DNA of 64,000 nucleotides from Prorocentrum cordatum (GCA_963575745.1 CAUYUJ010002102.1:84501-148500), one strand, 5' to 3'. Numbered from the stretch's first letter, positions 49,871-60,306 are shown. The notes: a model not told the origin generated them from the letters alone. A program made the numbers and translations.

Positions 49871-49954
49871 CCCCCTACGAGGACCCTCGCAAATCCATCT
49901 GGGCTGCTTGGGTCGAGTGCTTGACCCAGAAATTTGACGTCCTGACTTTTCAGT

Positions 49955-50090
49955 ACGGGGTCCCTGGAAGTGCCGACCCGTTCCCCAGGGCAGGCTCTGC
50001 ATCCCGAGTAGATTTTGATGGTCTAGGGGCCAGGCAAGAGCCCCCAGATCCCAGACGCGGCCCCAAGTCTCCCGTCGTTGAGTGTATGTG
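49955..50090 (-). repeat. Dispersed element, family F copy 5
   Basis: On the minus strand: AACGACGGGAGACTTGGGGC, GGATCTGGGGGCTCTTGCCT, GGCCCC, CTCGGGATGCAGAGCCTGCC, CTGGGGAACGGG. Confidence 0.5.
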
Positions 50091-50139
50091 TTTGTTTCAC
50101 GAGGTGATCATGTCTGGGTAGTCGCCCGCAGTCTCCATG

Positions 50140-51240
50140 GATCATGGAGGCCTCTTTGGGGCCCTCTTTAGTCCTCTTCGGGGCCTCTGAGGCGCCTCCT
50201 GGGGCCCTGTCGGGACTGTCTTGGGGCCCTCTTGGGCCGGTTTGGGGCCCTCGTGGAGGTCTGTCGATCCATCTTAGGGCGATCTTGGGGGCCTCGTGGG
50301 GCGTCGGGAAGCCGGAAAGGGGAGAACTCCTTTCTCCGCGCACCAACGGAAAATCAATGAATTTTGTTTCTTGGGACTCTCTTGGGAGTGCTCTTTGAGA
50401 CCTCTTGGGGCATTTTGGAGCGATCTTTGGGAGTATGACTGCTCCTTAGGGGTCGTCGTCGACCGTCTTGAGGCTCTTTGGGGTTGTTTCGGGAGCGCGC
50501 CGGAACGTCGGGGGCCCTCTGGGGCCGTCTTCGGGCTCTCGTGAGGTCCTCCCAGGTCGTCTGGGGGGCTGCCCGAAAGGCCCAGGGTGGGCCAAATTCG
50601 TTAGGGAAGGGGGTGCGTTTTTTCCGGGGCCGCCGGCCCTATAACGCCACCGCGCTTGGGTTGCGATTCGTAGGTCTGTTGGACGTTCGTTGGGATGTCG
50701 CGGGAGGCCTCTCCTCTCGGGGGCCTCATAGGGGTCCCTTTGAGGCCTCTTGGGGGCGGTTTTGAGGCAACTTGGGGCGTCTTGGGTGCCTCTTGGGGGT
50801 CTCTCGGGGCCTCTCGGGGACCTCTTGGGTGCCTCGGGAAAGCATCTTAGGGGCCTCTTGGGAAAGCATCTTAGGGGCCTCTTCGGCTCGTGTTCCCCCT
50901 CGTGGGCCCCTCTTGGGGCTGTCGTTTTTGAGTCCTCTTGAGTCGTTGTGGGCGTCTGTGGGGTTGTCTTGGAGCTTTCTTGAGCCTTTTTGGGGCCCTT
51001 CTGGGTGCCTGCTGGGGGCCTCTTGGGGCGTCTTGGGCGCCTCGTGGGCCGTCTTGGAGCGCAGGAAGCTTGGAAAGGCGAGCAGTCCAAAAACTTTGAA
51101 TAACTGAAGGGGCATCAGTGATTTTGGCTCAACTGGGCCCCTCTTGGGCAGACACGTTGGCTTTCTTGGGGCGTCTCGAGGCTTTCTAGGGCCGTCCATC
51201 GGGCCCATCTTGGGCGTCTTGGGAAGATGCTTCGGCGATT
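50140..51240. repeat. CTTGGGG-rich degenerate repeat block 2
   Basis: CTCTTGGGG, GGCCTCTTGGG and GGGGCCGTCTT-like words recur densely. AGCATCTTAGGGGCCTCTTG(G) is directly repeated at 50840 and 50866. Minus-strand frames rich in PQEAPK-type peptides are the translation. A non-repeat patch at 50575-50690 holds nothing recognisable. Confidence 0.65.
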
Positions 51241-51778
51241 CGCGCCCTCTCTGACCGTCTTGAGGGGACTCTTGGGGCCCTCGTGGTTCGTCTTCGAGTC
51301 TTCCTGGCTCCAGGGAAGTCACACGAGAAGCCGCGCCCAGCCCTAGAACATTGGTTGGCAACTTCGGTGCAGGATCGAGGACTGAGACTCCAGGGGATCG
51401 AACACGGGACCTGGTGCCTCAAGGGCGCGGTGGCGAGTATGGAGCCTGAGAAGCCTTGTGAGTATTGCGCAGCGTGCCTCCCTTAGTGGTAGTGGGAGGC
51501 GGCATCCGGCAATTATGCGACAGCGGTCTTCGCCAGTTGTTGGCAGCGCGGGCCTCCAGCCACGGCTTGTTCAACACTACGATTAAGTTCTGGATCGCTC
51601 GTGGACCAGATGCAGATTGCCAGGGTGCGATCTAGCAGGTCGAGTTCGAAGAGAGAAGAGCTTCAGTCAGGGCGACCTCGCCGCTTCTGAATTTAAGAAC
51701 GCTTTCTGTTGACACTCCCTCTGACGAGTTCCTGGCCCTCTCTGTGAAAAAAAGGATGGGGCATTCGGCTCACGCTCC
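51241..51778. other. Unique stretch with a small coding-like segment
   Basis: At 51352-51486 the plus strand reads WLATSVQDRGLRLQGIEHGT, then EKPCEYCAACLP and TAG, with mainly G/C-ended codons. It may be an exon of the candidate gene downstream or an independent remnant. No domain is recognised. Confidence 0.3.
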
Positions 51779-52478
51779 ATGGGTCCGAAGACTGTGTTCT
51801 CAGTGCTTTTACGTGTTGCGTGTAATTTCCGCCTGTTATGCGCGTTCCTTCAGATGACGCTTGACATGACGGAAGCTCGCCTTTGCCTGCTCAATGAAGA
51901 TGGAGCGGGAATCCCAGTCGATTATACGGAATGGTGCACGAGCTTCTCTTATATAAGCCTTCGCAATACGGTAATTGCTGTAAGTCCTTGTGGACGGCAG
52001 GAAGAGGGCCACGATCTGATAGGCTGATCTCTCTCTCTCTATATATATATACACATGTATGTTGCGTTTGATAGAGCCTGCGCGTGTCGCGTTCAACATC
52101 GGGACCAGTGTGCTTGGCGAGCCTTGGCAGTCCATTGTGAACAGTTGTTTGCACAAACGCTTGAAGCCTCTCGTTAGATGCGTGCGCCCAATTTGGGCAC
52201 ATCGTGCAGGTAGCTTTTATGTTACAGGGCCGGTCCCCAGCAATATCTCGCAACACCACAATATCATGCTACGTTGACTCTCCCAGCCGCCCCGTGCCGA
52301 CACAGCAGCTGAACAGATGAAACAGGCCATGGCCATTGTCCAGGATGTCCGCATCCGTTTCGAGCTCAAGCCCTGGCCTGTCACGTGTCGAGGGCTATCC
52401 CACGTCTGGGCGGACCACATCCATCAGCTCGCTTCTGCCTCCCCCGATCGGGTGGCGTACAGCCCCCAGGTACCGTGA
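51779..52478 (+). CDS. Possible three-exon gene, 168 aa
   Basis: Three neighbouring coding-like frames join in phase at canonical splice signals. Exon 1 (51779-51979) starts at ATG (MGPKTVFSVLLRVACNFRLL), includes TEARLCLLNEDGAGIPVDYT and ends before GTAAGT. Exon 2 (52077-52209) follows TAGAG, reads PARVAFNIGTSVLGEPWQSI and ends at GCAG before GTAGCT. Exon 3 (52306-52478) follows CACAG, reads AEQMKQAMAIVQDVRIRFEL and SHVWADHIHQLASASPDRVA, and ends at TGA. Introns are 97 and 96 bp; the first has a TC/TA-rich tract before its acceptor. Frames agree across both joins. I recognise no family, and the true 5' end may lie upstream. This is a model built from sequence signals only. Confidence 0.3.
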
Positions 52479-52737
52479 CCGAGCCTTGGTGACGCCATGA
52501 AACAGTGGTATGGCACCCAGGTGTACCCACATGCTGTCGGAGTCGGAGGTTGGGGGGTGAGATCGTAGTGGAACGGAGATCCCCAACCGGGAAATCGTTT
52601 GGTTTCGTTCGTGTCGTGCGTGCGGGCGAGGCGAAGATGCGTGGGCGTGCGAGAGGAATGAACCCGCCCTTGCCAGGGCGAAGTCAAGACAAATGATTCT
52701 CCCCCGTCCGTCCGTCCGTCCGGCTGTGGCCCTAGCG

Positions 52738-53322
52738 GTGTCCCGCGGTGTCCCGTGGTGTCCCGTGGTGCCCCGCGGTGTCCGGTGTCCCGTGGTGTCC
52801 CGTGGTGTTCCGTGGTGTCCCGTTGAGTGAGATCGATAGTGAGATCGATATTGAGATCGATGTTGAGATCGATGTGATGCCCCGAGATGTCCCGTGGTTT
52901 CCCGTGGTGTCCCAAAAAGTGAGATCGATAGTGAGATCGATAGTGAGATCGACAGGTGTCCCGTGGTGTCCCGTGGTGTCCTGTTGAGTGAGATCGATAG
53001 TGAAATCGATAGTGAGATCGATAGTGAGATCGATGTGGTGTCCCGAGGTGTCCCGTGGTGTCCCGTGGTGTCTCGTGGTGTCCTATGGTGTTCCGTTGGG
53101 TGAGATCGATAGTGAGATCGATTGTGAGACCGATAGTGAGATCGAGAGGTGTCCCGTGGTGTCCCATGGTGTCCCGTGGTGGACCGTGGTGTCCCGCGGT
53201 TTCCTGTTGAGTGAGATTGATAGTGAGATCGACAAGTGTCCCGTGGTGTCCCGTGGTGTCCCATGGTGTCCCGTGGTGTCCCGTGGTGTCCCGTTGAGTG
53301 AGATCGATAGTGAGATTGATTG
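52738..53322 (+). repeat. Composite minisatellite: GGTGTCCCGT and GAGATCGATAGT
   Basis: Blocks of the 10-mer GGTGTCCCGT alternate five or more times with blocks of the 12-mer GAGATCGATAGT, so two short repeats are arranged in a higher-order pattern. Confidence 0.95.
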
Positions 53323-53739
53323 AGTCAGATGTTGGTTCCCCCCCTCTCCCCCCCCACAACCTCCTTATCACCCGAAGGGTTGTCGTATAGGTATGGCGCT
53401 GGGAGACAGGATTCTATGAGTTTTATGGTTTCGAGTGGTTGACCCAGCCCTTCCAGACCCACCCTGGGAGAAGGGCTCAAAGCGTGGCTTGAACGTCGTC
53501 AGAAGTTTAGTTATAGACGCTTGGCGTAATCTCACCAGCCCATCCAGAAACGATGCCCAGACGAGTTGCCCTGATCAGGGATGTGGAGGAGCATGCAGTG
53601 GAATGAAGGGCTCGGTAAGACGTCATATTCCAAGATGGGGAGGATGGTGTAGAAATTGGAGGAGGAGGAAGGAGAGGGGCAGGGGGAGGAGGGAGGAGGA
53701 GGAGGAGGAGGAGGAGGAGGAGGGCGAGCAGAAAGGCCA
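53323..53739. other. Spacer ending in a GGA tract
   Basis: A GGA array at 53660-53722. No gene is recognised. Confidence 0.4.
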
Positions 53740-54015
53740 GATGTCTCTTGGATGCCTCTCGGAGTCTCTTCGGATGTCTCTTGAGAGGTTATCGGGGTCC
53801 TCTTGGGGCGTCTTGGGGGCATTTTGGCGGCTCCGTGGGCCGCTTGGAACGTCTTGGGTGCCTCGGGGGAGCCTCTGAGGGGCCTCTTGGGGGTCTCTTG
53901 GGAGTTGTTTGGCGACCTCTTTGGGGCCTCTTGGGGTCTCCTGGACACCTCTTGGGGCACTTGGGGCAGGCGCTCTTGGGAGCCTTGGGGGCCATCTTGT
54001 GGCCATCTTGGAGGA
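53740..54015. repeat. CTTGGGG-rich degenerate repeat block 3
   Basis: The same texture as 6926-7375 and 50140-51240 (GGGGCCTCTTGGGGGTCTCT, CTTGGGAG...). Confidence 0.65.
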
Positions 54016-54454
54016 GCTCGATCAAAGAAGGGGGAGCCCAATTAGCCCCCCCCGCAAGAGGCCCAAATTGGCCCCAAACAACCTACAAGGAAAAACAAAG
54101 ACGCCCACGAAACGAAACGAAACGTCGTCGGAGTCGTCCTCGCCGGAGGAGGAGAGGGATGAGGTGGAGACGGATGAGGAGGTGAGGAGCAGGAAGAAGA
54201 GCAGGACGGTGGTGGCACTTTGGAGCAGGAAGCGTGAGACCGCCGCTGGCCGCCCCGCACCGCTGCGCGCAAACAGGCCACCTTCATGGCCGCGGGCGGG
54301 TCGGCCCCCGAGTTCTTCACGCCAGCCTCTCGGCAGCCGCGACAGCGCCGGCGGCGGGAGCGGATCGGGGGGCCTGGCCTGGGGCCGCAGGGCGCCTGGC
54401 CAGGCGCCCTGCGGGGTCGCACGGTGGTGGTTCGAAGGCAGAGGTGGGCTCACT

Positions 54455-54491
<37 letters not shown>

Positions 54492-54639
54492 GCCGCCGCC
54501 ATAGCCGCCTGGGCGCTGCCCGCCCGGCAGGACCGCCCCGCCGCGGCGCGGCGGCTTCGACCGGCCGCGCCCGACTTCCCTCCTGCACAGGGGGAGGCGG
54601 GGCCGAGCCCCCGCCGTCCATCGGAGCTGCAACTCTCAG
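54016..54639. other. GC-rich stretch with a short GTC run
   Basis: GTCGTC repeats at 54454-54491; the rest is GC-rich. Frames are open on both strands. No recognised gene. Confidence 0.35.
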
Positions 54640-54810
54640 GCGATCTTATCAGCCTGGAACATATCCCTATCCCTGAGCTGGGCATCGCCTCATCACAATG
54701 CCAATCTTGGGGATTCCCTTAGGTTTTGAGGGCGCATCCCTAAGATTGTCATCGCCTTTTGGCGTGTCAATCTCCGGGATAGGGATGAGTTCGAGGCTGG
54801 TAACGATCGC
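54640..54810. repeat. 171-bp element with ~38-bp terminal inverted repeats
   Basis: The left end GCGATCTTATCAGCCTGGAA, CATATCCCTATCCCTGAG is matched on the complement of the right end by GCGATCGTTACCAGCCTCGA, ACTCATCCCTATCCCGGAG. Inner words (GCCAATCTTGGGG and its partner) also pair partly. Confidence 0.7.
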
Positions 54811-55185
54811 AAACATGGATCAAGGGTGCGTGGATTAGCGACGGGTCCCGTTTCAATCAGGAATCGCGGATTTCCGCCGCCGAGCGAGGCGGCACCGGCC
54901 GCATTTTGGGGAGGGCACCTCCCCCGATGCATGGATGTGGCGACCGCGCGCCAAATCCATGGATCGCGAATGCATGTTTGCGCCCCCGAAGCGCATGCCG
55001 AGGAGACTCACTCCTTGCATGGCGAAGCCCGCTTCCAGCCCGGGCTTGCATGGCACTGGGCCCCTGCGGCCTCCTAACGGGCTGGGGGGCCCAGTCCTGT
55101 CCCCCGCACGCCTGGCGGGTGAATTCGGGGAAGTCTCGAGCGAGAGCCCCATTCCGAACGGGAGCCGTCCTCCATTTGTGCAGCT
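54811..55185. other. Spacer sharing words with other places
   Basis: CTTGCATGGCGAAGCCCGCT at 55015 resembles CTCCATGGCGAAGCCCGCTC at 569. GCGAGAGCCCCATTCCGAAC at 55140 resembles the first unit of the ~85-bp array at 56397. No gene. Confidence 0.4.
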
Positions 55186-55590
55186 GTGACATGTTGCGGT
55201 GAGGGTGCCTTCGAGTTGCCAGCCGACGGCGAAGACGAGATGCAGCAGCGTAAGGATGCCCTCAGTACTCAGCAGTCCCTGACCTGGACCGAAAGGGACA
55301 CGAACCCCTGCTGGCCGCACCTGGCCGCCTCCGCACTGCCAGACCACGATTGGAAATGTTTGAAGCGGCGTCTGCATATGAGCAACCCCGCGCAGGCCCA
55401 CAAGATTTGGAGGACGACGACGGCGAGGGCACGAGCACAGAGGGGTCTGAGCATTTTCTTGGGACGGAGGGCTCGGGGGGAATTCCAGATGGGCTTCTGC
55501 ACCTCGAAGATCCATCCGTCCCGTGATTCACCTTCTGCAGACTCAAGCCTGGAGAATCCATCGAAACGGCATTTCAGATGTCACCCTTTT
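55186..55590 (+). CDS. Hypothetical coding segment
   Basis: From a GTG (no ATG nearby) the frame gives VTCCGEGAFELPADGEDEMQ, LTWTERDTNPCWPHLAASAL and HDWKCLKRRLHMSNPAQAHK with strongly G/C-ended codons to about 55480. The frame then continues into the inverted family C element, which supplies the last ~25 codons before the stop. Part of a real exon truncated by that insertion is a reasonable reading. No family is recognised. Confidence 0.25.
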
Positions 55591-55732
55591 GAAGGGGCCC
55601 TGGGACACACAAACAAACGCATATTTCCCTACATTTCCTGGGTGTTTGTCTTCCCCTTTCTCTTCCTTTAGCTTCCCAGATCTTTTCGGGGATCGACGAT
55701 TCATTGTGTCTGTGTGTTGTTCTCCTTCCTGA
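55590..55732 (-). repeat. Dispersed element, family C copy 6
   Basis: On the minus strand it reads CAGGAAGGAGAACAACACAC, AGACACAATG ... TCGTCGATCCCC, and ends TGTCCCAGGGCCCCTTC. On the plus strand the element is rich in pyrimidine stretches (TTCCCCTTTCTCTTCCTTTAG). Confidence 0.75.
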
Positions 55733-55869
55733 CCTCTGCCCTCCGCCGAACGAAGATGCTCCGAGGGGGGGGGCGGGCGACGAGGCGGCCGGGGAGAGAG
55801 AGAGGCAGGGAGCGCAGGGCCCTCTGCTCTCCGCGTCCGGCGGCGGAGCTGGGCGGCAGCGCCCAGGGT

Positions 55870-56075
55870 GCCCGCGAGCAAGAGGAGGAGGAGGAGGAGG
55901 AGGAGGAGGAGGAGGAGGAGGAGGAGGAGGAGGAGCCAAGAAGAAGAGGAGGAGGAGGAGGAAGAGGAGGAGGAGGAGGCGGAGGGGGAAGAGGAGGAGG
56001 AGGAGGAGGAGGAGGAGGAGGAGGAGGAAAAGGAGGAAGGGGGGGGCGGAGGAGGAGGCGGAAGAGAGGCAAGCA
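55870..56075 (+). repeat. GGA microsatellite tract
   Basis: GGA/GAG arrays with a few AAG interruptions. Confidence 0.9.
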
Positions 56076-56099
56076 ACGCGCAGACGCGGACACGCATCG

Positions 56100-56396
56100 G
56101 GTATAGCCAGGACACCAGGTAAGGGGACCCGGTTAGTGGTAGGGCCCCGGAGCCCCGAAGTTGGCCAGACTCACTAAGCCAGGTCTGCCGTAGCTGGTGT
56201 TTCTTCGCGTAACGGCAGTTCCGGTTAGTGGAACGGGGCAGGGGGTGCGCCCCCCAGTACGCATCACTAAACCAGGTCCCACTAAGCCTAGTTTTGCCAA
56301 CGCCCGAATGCAAGGAGGAGGAACAAAAAGGGACCAGCAGAAGCAGCAGTGACAGATGTTCAAGCACATGCGATTCAGATGTGAGGAAGTGTTAAG
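56100..56396. repeat. Inverted words around CACTAAGCCAGGTC
   Basis: CACTAA(G/A)CCAGGTC occurs twice on the plus strand (56173, 56266), CACTAAGCCTAG at 56280, and the complement-type GGTTAGTGG twice (56130, 56224). The region can therefore form alternative hairpins; probably a worn inverted-repeat element. Confidence 0.55.
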
Positions 56397-56765
56397 CGAG
56401 AGCCCCATTTTGACAAGGAATCGTCATCCATCATTGGCGCTGTTGCAAACAGTCGAGACGAATGTGCGCGGCACCCAGGCGGAAACAATCATATTGAAAA
56501 TGGATTGGCCTTCCATCCTTACAGCTGTTGCAAACTTTTTGCACGAATGCGTCTGGCGCTAAGGCGAGAACTGCATGTTTAAAGCCGCTGGCCCACTATC
56601 CGTGAATGTGCCTCAAGTTTTAAAGACGAATGCGCGCACCCCTTGGGCGGGAAGCGTATTTTGAAAACCACCAGCCCTCCAGCATTAAAGCTGTGGCACA
56701 CTTTCAAGACGTCTGTGCGCGGTGGGAAGGCGACAACCCCATGGTGGACACGAGCGGCCCGTCAT
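56397..56765 (+). repeat. ~85-bp degenerate tandem array, four and a half copies
   Basis: Each unit begins with a (T)TTTGA-rich start, has CCATC(A/C)TT...GC(T)GTTGCA in the middle and ends (C/G)ACGAATG(T/C)GCGCGG, GGCG. Units start near 56397, 56483, 56568, 56651 and 56734. Identity between units is low but the order of words is kept. The frames are not conserved. Confidence 0.6.
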
Positions 56766-57039
56766 TATCGAAAAGCTCTGAGCAGCAGGATCCTGCATGC
56801 CAAAGAAGTCTTATGCGAAGCACGCGGCTAGGCCAGGCAATGGGCACGTCTGGTGGTGAGGGAAGGGGGCAGATGTTAGTAAGGACGAGGGACGGATGGG
56901 GGAGGGAGGAGGAGCCACGAGGAGGGAAGCGTTGCCTCACGATGCTGGCTTGCTGCGGAAGGCAACACCGGCTGCCTGCAGAATGCGTCAGGAAGTCCTG
57001 CAGGCAACACTCTTTGGGACTTGGTTTTCTTCCTGGCCT
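56766..57039. other. Spacer, no gene recognised
   Basis: Purine-rich at 56850-56935. GCTGCCTGCAGAATGCGTCA and the nearby CCTGCAGGCAAC form a small inverted repeat (56969-57009). Confidence 0.35.
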
Positions 57040-57980
57040 TCAGCCGTGTGGCTCACGCAGTGGACTTGCGCCTCGCCGCTGCCAGATTGCTCTCCGAACT
57101 CCCCGCGGGACCGCTGATCGCCCCTCTCGGCTCTGCGCCCGAGGGCGGGCGCCGCCAGGAGTCAGTGCACCTTGGCGCGGTAGGGTACATGGGTGACGTT
57201 GTCCAGCCGTTGTTTGGTTCCGGCGTGCGAGGTGGTTGCTGGAATGAAGGGTTGCGCGACAGTTTTCGAGGACGTCTTCTCCGGGAATGCGTTGTTCGTT
57301 CATGTCAAATGAGGTCAGACAGAAGCGTTGTTCAGATTCGCGGGCCCTGGGCTCGTTGAAGCACAGCGGCAGCTTTTCATTGACCGCAGGGGCGTTACTC
57401 ACTTTGACGCTCGCGGTGTGCAACGCCAGCTGGATGCCACGGCCCATTATGAGCACGTTGGTACGCTCACTTTTTCTACGGATTACGGATTCTATGTTTC
57501 CAGAGATCACGGCCAATTTCGATGCTCTTAGGGGCTTATTCCATCAACTGCGCTACACCGTGCTGCAACATGCTGTTGTTCCCGTTGAAACACGGCCTGC
57601 GTTGTGCCAGGGTGTGGTGTTTACGCATGTTTTTGTTGTTCACCAGGAGAATACGTGGCATCAGTCGCACACTGATGAGCTGATGAAAGTTTAGACGGTT
57701 GTGATGCAAGATCCGCTTAACAATCGCTGCCCGTGTCACGACGATTGTTGAGCACGAGTATTTCGTTGCACCTGCGATCATGATCTTGTGCATGCGCGCT
57801 GGGCTCTTCAGCTGAGTTGCCTGCGTGCCCCGCGTGCGCTGATGGTTGTGCTGTCTCGCATAATTGCAGTCCGCAGGTTTTGGATGCACGCAGTTTCTGC
57901 AGATTTAAATATGTTGACTCCAGGTTCTCAGGGGAGGCAAACAAGCCCGTAGGAAAATTGATCCTTGTGACCCTTGCCAA
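57040..57980 (-). pseudogene. Coding-like region read in three successive frames
   Basis: On the minus strand, 57980-57717 (MARVTRINFPTGLFASPENL), 57889-57536 (MHKIMIAGATKYSCSTIVVT within it) and ~57540-57040 (LAVISGNIESVIRRKSERTN, LTSFDMNEQRIPGEDVLENC) each look coding, with G/C-ended codons. They lie in different frames, consistent with a gene broken by indels or with unmodelled short introns. The plus strand also has plausible frames (57021-57359 with LAFSRVAHAVDLRLAAARLL; 57287-57694), so strand is not certain. No family is recognised. Confidence 0.3.
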
Positions 57981-58108
57981 TCCGAAGCGTCTTAGGGCTG
58001 CACAGGGATGCCCAGCAGGAGCGCGGGCTTAATGAGGTGAGGACTTGGGACACATGTTCGTGCCATCTGGGTCGCACACATGCAACCCGAGACAGGAGCT
58101 AGCCACCC
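57981..58108. other. Short spacer
   Basis: No gene or repeat was recognised. Confidence 0.3.
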
Positions 58109-58753
58109 ATGTTTGTTTCGTGCATGGTGTGCGGCGCCGCGTTCGCGATTTCATCGATACAACAAGTTATCCTGCGTGCTTGCAGGTTTTCCTCACTCGC
58201 GTACGAGCGGCGGATACTTTGTAAGATACGTAAGTATGACAATTGCCGTTCTGTAGTCATGGCTTCTTTTAAATGGTTGCCGAATGATGTCGTTGCCGAA
58301 CTCGGTCGGCAAGATGCCAAGGACGCCCGCGGACGGGTCAGAAAGGACCAAAGGCCGCACCACGCTGACGTTCCGGCTGGTCGCCCGGACAACCCATTTA
58401 CTTTGCAAGCGTCCGCTTCCGGTCCAGGACATAAGAATTATCCTTCTCGCTTCCTTCCCCTTGACGAACCAAGGGGCGTTGATGCAGCAACGATATCCTC
58501 TTACGGAAGGTCGATGCACGAACTGTCCTTTCCATTGTCGTTCCGCCATGCATGTGTCTCCCCGCGCGCACACGTTCCAATCAGCTCGGAAACGAAACGA
58601 GGAGCAGCAGGTAGAGGAGGGCAGGGGCAGGAGGCGGAAGAGGGGAACCAGGAGCAGGAGGAGGAAACAAAAGGAGGAGGAGGAGGAGGAGGAGGAGGAG
58701 GAGGAGGAGCAGGGGAGGTAGGGCCACATTCGGCATCCACCCCCCGCATTTGA
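58109..58753 (+). CDS. Hypothetical protein, 214 aa
   Basis: The ATG frame opens MFVSCMVCGAAFAISSIQQV, continues with MASFKWLPNDVVAELGRQDA and PHHADVPAGRPDNPFTLQAS, and then runs into a GGA array that encodes poly-Gly. The first ~150 residues have a mixed, protein-like composition; the tail is repeat-derived. The antisense frame is also open. No family is recognised. Confidence 0.22.
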   Translation: MFVSCMVCGAAFAISSIQQVILRACRFSSLAYERRILCKIRKYDNCRSVVMASFKWLPNDVVAELGRQDAKDARGRVRKDQRPHHADVPAGRPDNPFTLQASASGPGHKNYPSRFLPLDEPRGVDAATISSYGRSMHELSFPLSFRHACVSPRAHVPISSETKRGAAGRGGQGQEAEEGNQEQEEETKGGGGGGGGGGGGAGEVGPHSASTPRI

Positions 58754-58895
58754 CCCCGCGACCCCTCGGCGCGCCTCGGTGGCTGGCCCTGGGCGGTCTG
58801 CGCAGCCGCAGTGGCCTCGTAGGGAGGGGGAGGAGGGGGAGGAGGAGGAGGAGGAGGAGGAGGGGGAGGAGGAGGAGGAGGAGGAGGCGCCCCTC
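58640..58895 (+). repeat. GGA microsatellite tracts
   Basis: GGA arrays at 58670-58712 and 58822-58890. Confidence 0.9.
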
Positions 58896-59690
58896 GCCGA
58901 GGGCCCTGGTCACATGCTTCCAGCACCCGCCCAGCGACGTCGGGCGCGCGCCCCCGCACGCGGTCGCGTTCCGTGGCCTCCCGCCGCCGCCGTCGCCTCG
59001 ACGGCGCCGTCGTCGCATGCTCCGTCTCGATCCGCCGTCGTTGCCGCGGGGCTTCTGGGAGGCAGGCTCCTGGCTTCCGTCACTTCTCGGACGCCTCCAG
59101 AAGTTATCACATCTGCCCCGGCCGGATGCCTGCATACTGGCCCAGCCCGTCCGATTGGAATGTTGACTCCGTACCGATGCAGCTCGATCCGACACGCTTC
59201 CCGATCCGATCCGATTTTTGGATTCGGTTTTGAATTCGCCGTCTTCGAGGTTGCCGTCTTCGCCGTCGTCAGCGGCGCGCTTTCGGAGTCTTTGTGGGGA
59301 GGTCGAAGCCTCCTTGAGGTTTCCCGATGTATCCAGAGGCTGTCGAAAGGGGGGAGGGAGAGCAGGATGATATGGCGAGGAGGATTGAAGAGTGGGAGAG
59401 GGACGAGGTGAGGAGGAGGTGTCGTCGTCGTCAGAAGATGATATCGCCGTCGTCGGAGCGTGGGTTGATGAGATGAGGAGCAGGACGGGGTTTAAAGAAC
59501 GGGGTGACCTGCGTCGAAGCATTGCTCGGAGGAGCGGCCGTGGTGCAGGGATGATGATGAGGAGGAAATGGGGGGGGGGGGCTCAAAAGGACGAGGAGGA
59601 AGGTCTTGAGTGAAAAGAGGGGCAGGTGGAAAAGGATACGTTGGAGGAAAAGGAAAGGGAATGGGGAGTCTGATGTTGATCAGGAGGAGG
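58896..59690. other. Spacer, no gene recognised
   Basis: CGATCCGATCCGA at 59200-59215 and GTCGTC at 59422-59440 are the only short repeats. Frames on both strands are unremarkable. Confidence 0.35.
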
Positions 59691-60060
59691 GGGAGGGGAG
59701 GAGGAGGAGGAGGAGGAGGAGGAGGAGAAGGAGGAGGAGGAGGAGGATGTCATCGCCACCGCCTGAGGAGGTGGAGGTGGAGAAACTGGATAAGGACGAT
59801 GTTGATGCTGATAAGGGTGATTCTGATTACCGTGAGGAGGGGCAACCAAAAGGAGGCATGCCGCATCGGTGTTATAGGTTTTTGGGGCCGCGGGTATTTC
59901 TCAAGAGGGAGAGAGGACGGGCGGGGGGGGGAAATGAACAGCAACACGAAAAGGAGGGGCGGGGGTGAGTATACACAAAATGAAGAGGTGGGTCGTCATG
60001 ATGGGGTGGGTGGACACGAGGAGGAGGAAGAGGAGGAGGAGGAGGCGGAGGAGGAGGACC
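59691..60060 (+). repeat. GGA/GAT-rich purine tract
   Basis: GGA array at 59694-59750, then degenerate purine-rich DNA with GATGTTGATGCTGAT and GAGGAGGA (60018-60060). Confidence 0.75.
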
Positions 60061-60124
60061 AGGAGTATATACGTTGGGGGCCATCGATGTCCTATTGGGC
60101 GTGTGCTGCGCTCTCGTTTTTACA

Positions 60125-60257
60125 CATAGAGAGAGAGAGAGAGAGAGGAACAACAAAAATAACAACAATAGAGAGAGAGAGAGAGAACACAAGGGAGACA
60201 CAAACTTGTGTATATTCAACTGTACATAAATATAGAGATATATAGACATATCTGTAC

Positions 60258-60306
<49 letters not shown>

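Noticed and set aside
51112-51130. Partial match to the dinoflagellate spliced-leader core (TTTTGGCTCAA)
   Set aside because: Only about eleven bases match, there is no donor site or Sm-like site after it, and the surroundings are CTTGGGG repeat.
50446-51361. Minus-strand PQEAPK-rich frames of ~210 codons
   Set aside because: Two overlapping frames have the same composition, and similar frames exist in the other CTTGGGG blocks; no codon bias favours one.
51340-51420. tRNA-like B box on the minus strand (GTGTTCGATCC)
   Set aside because: The flanking bases do not form a T-stem or acceptor stem, and no A box lies at the right distance.
56397-56765. Possible CRISPR-like array
   Set aside because: Units are contiguous and diverged throughout, with no constant repeat separated by variable spacers, and the window is eukaryotic.
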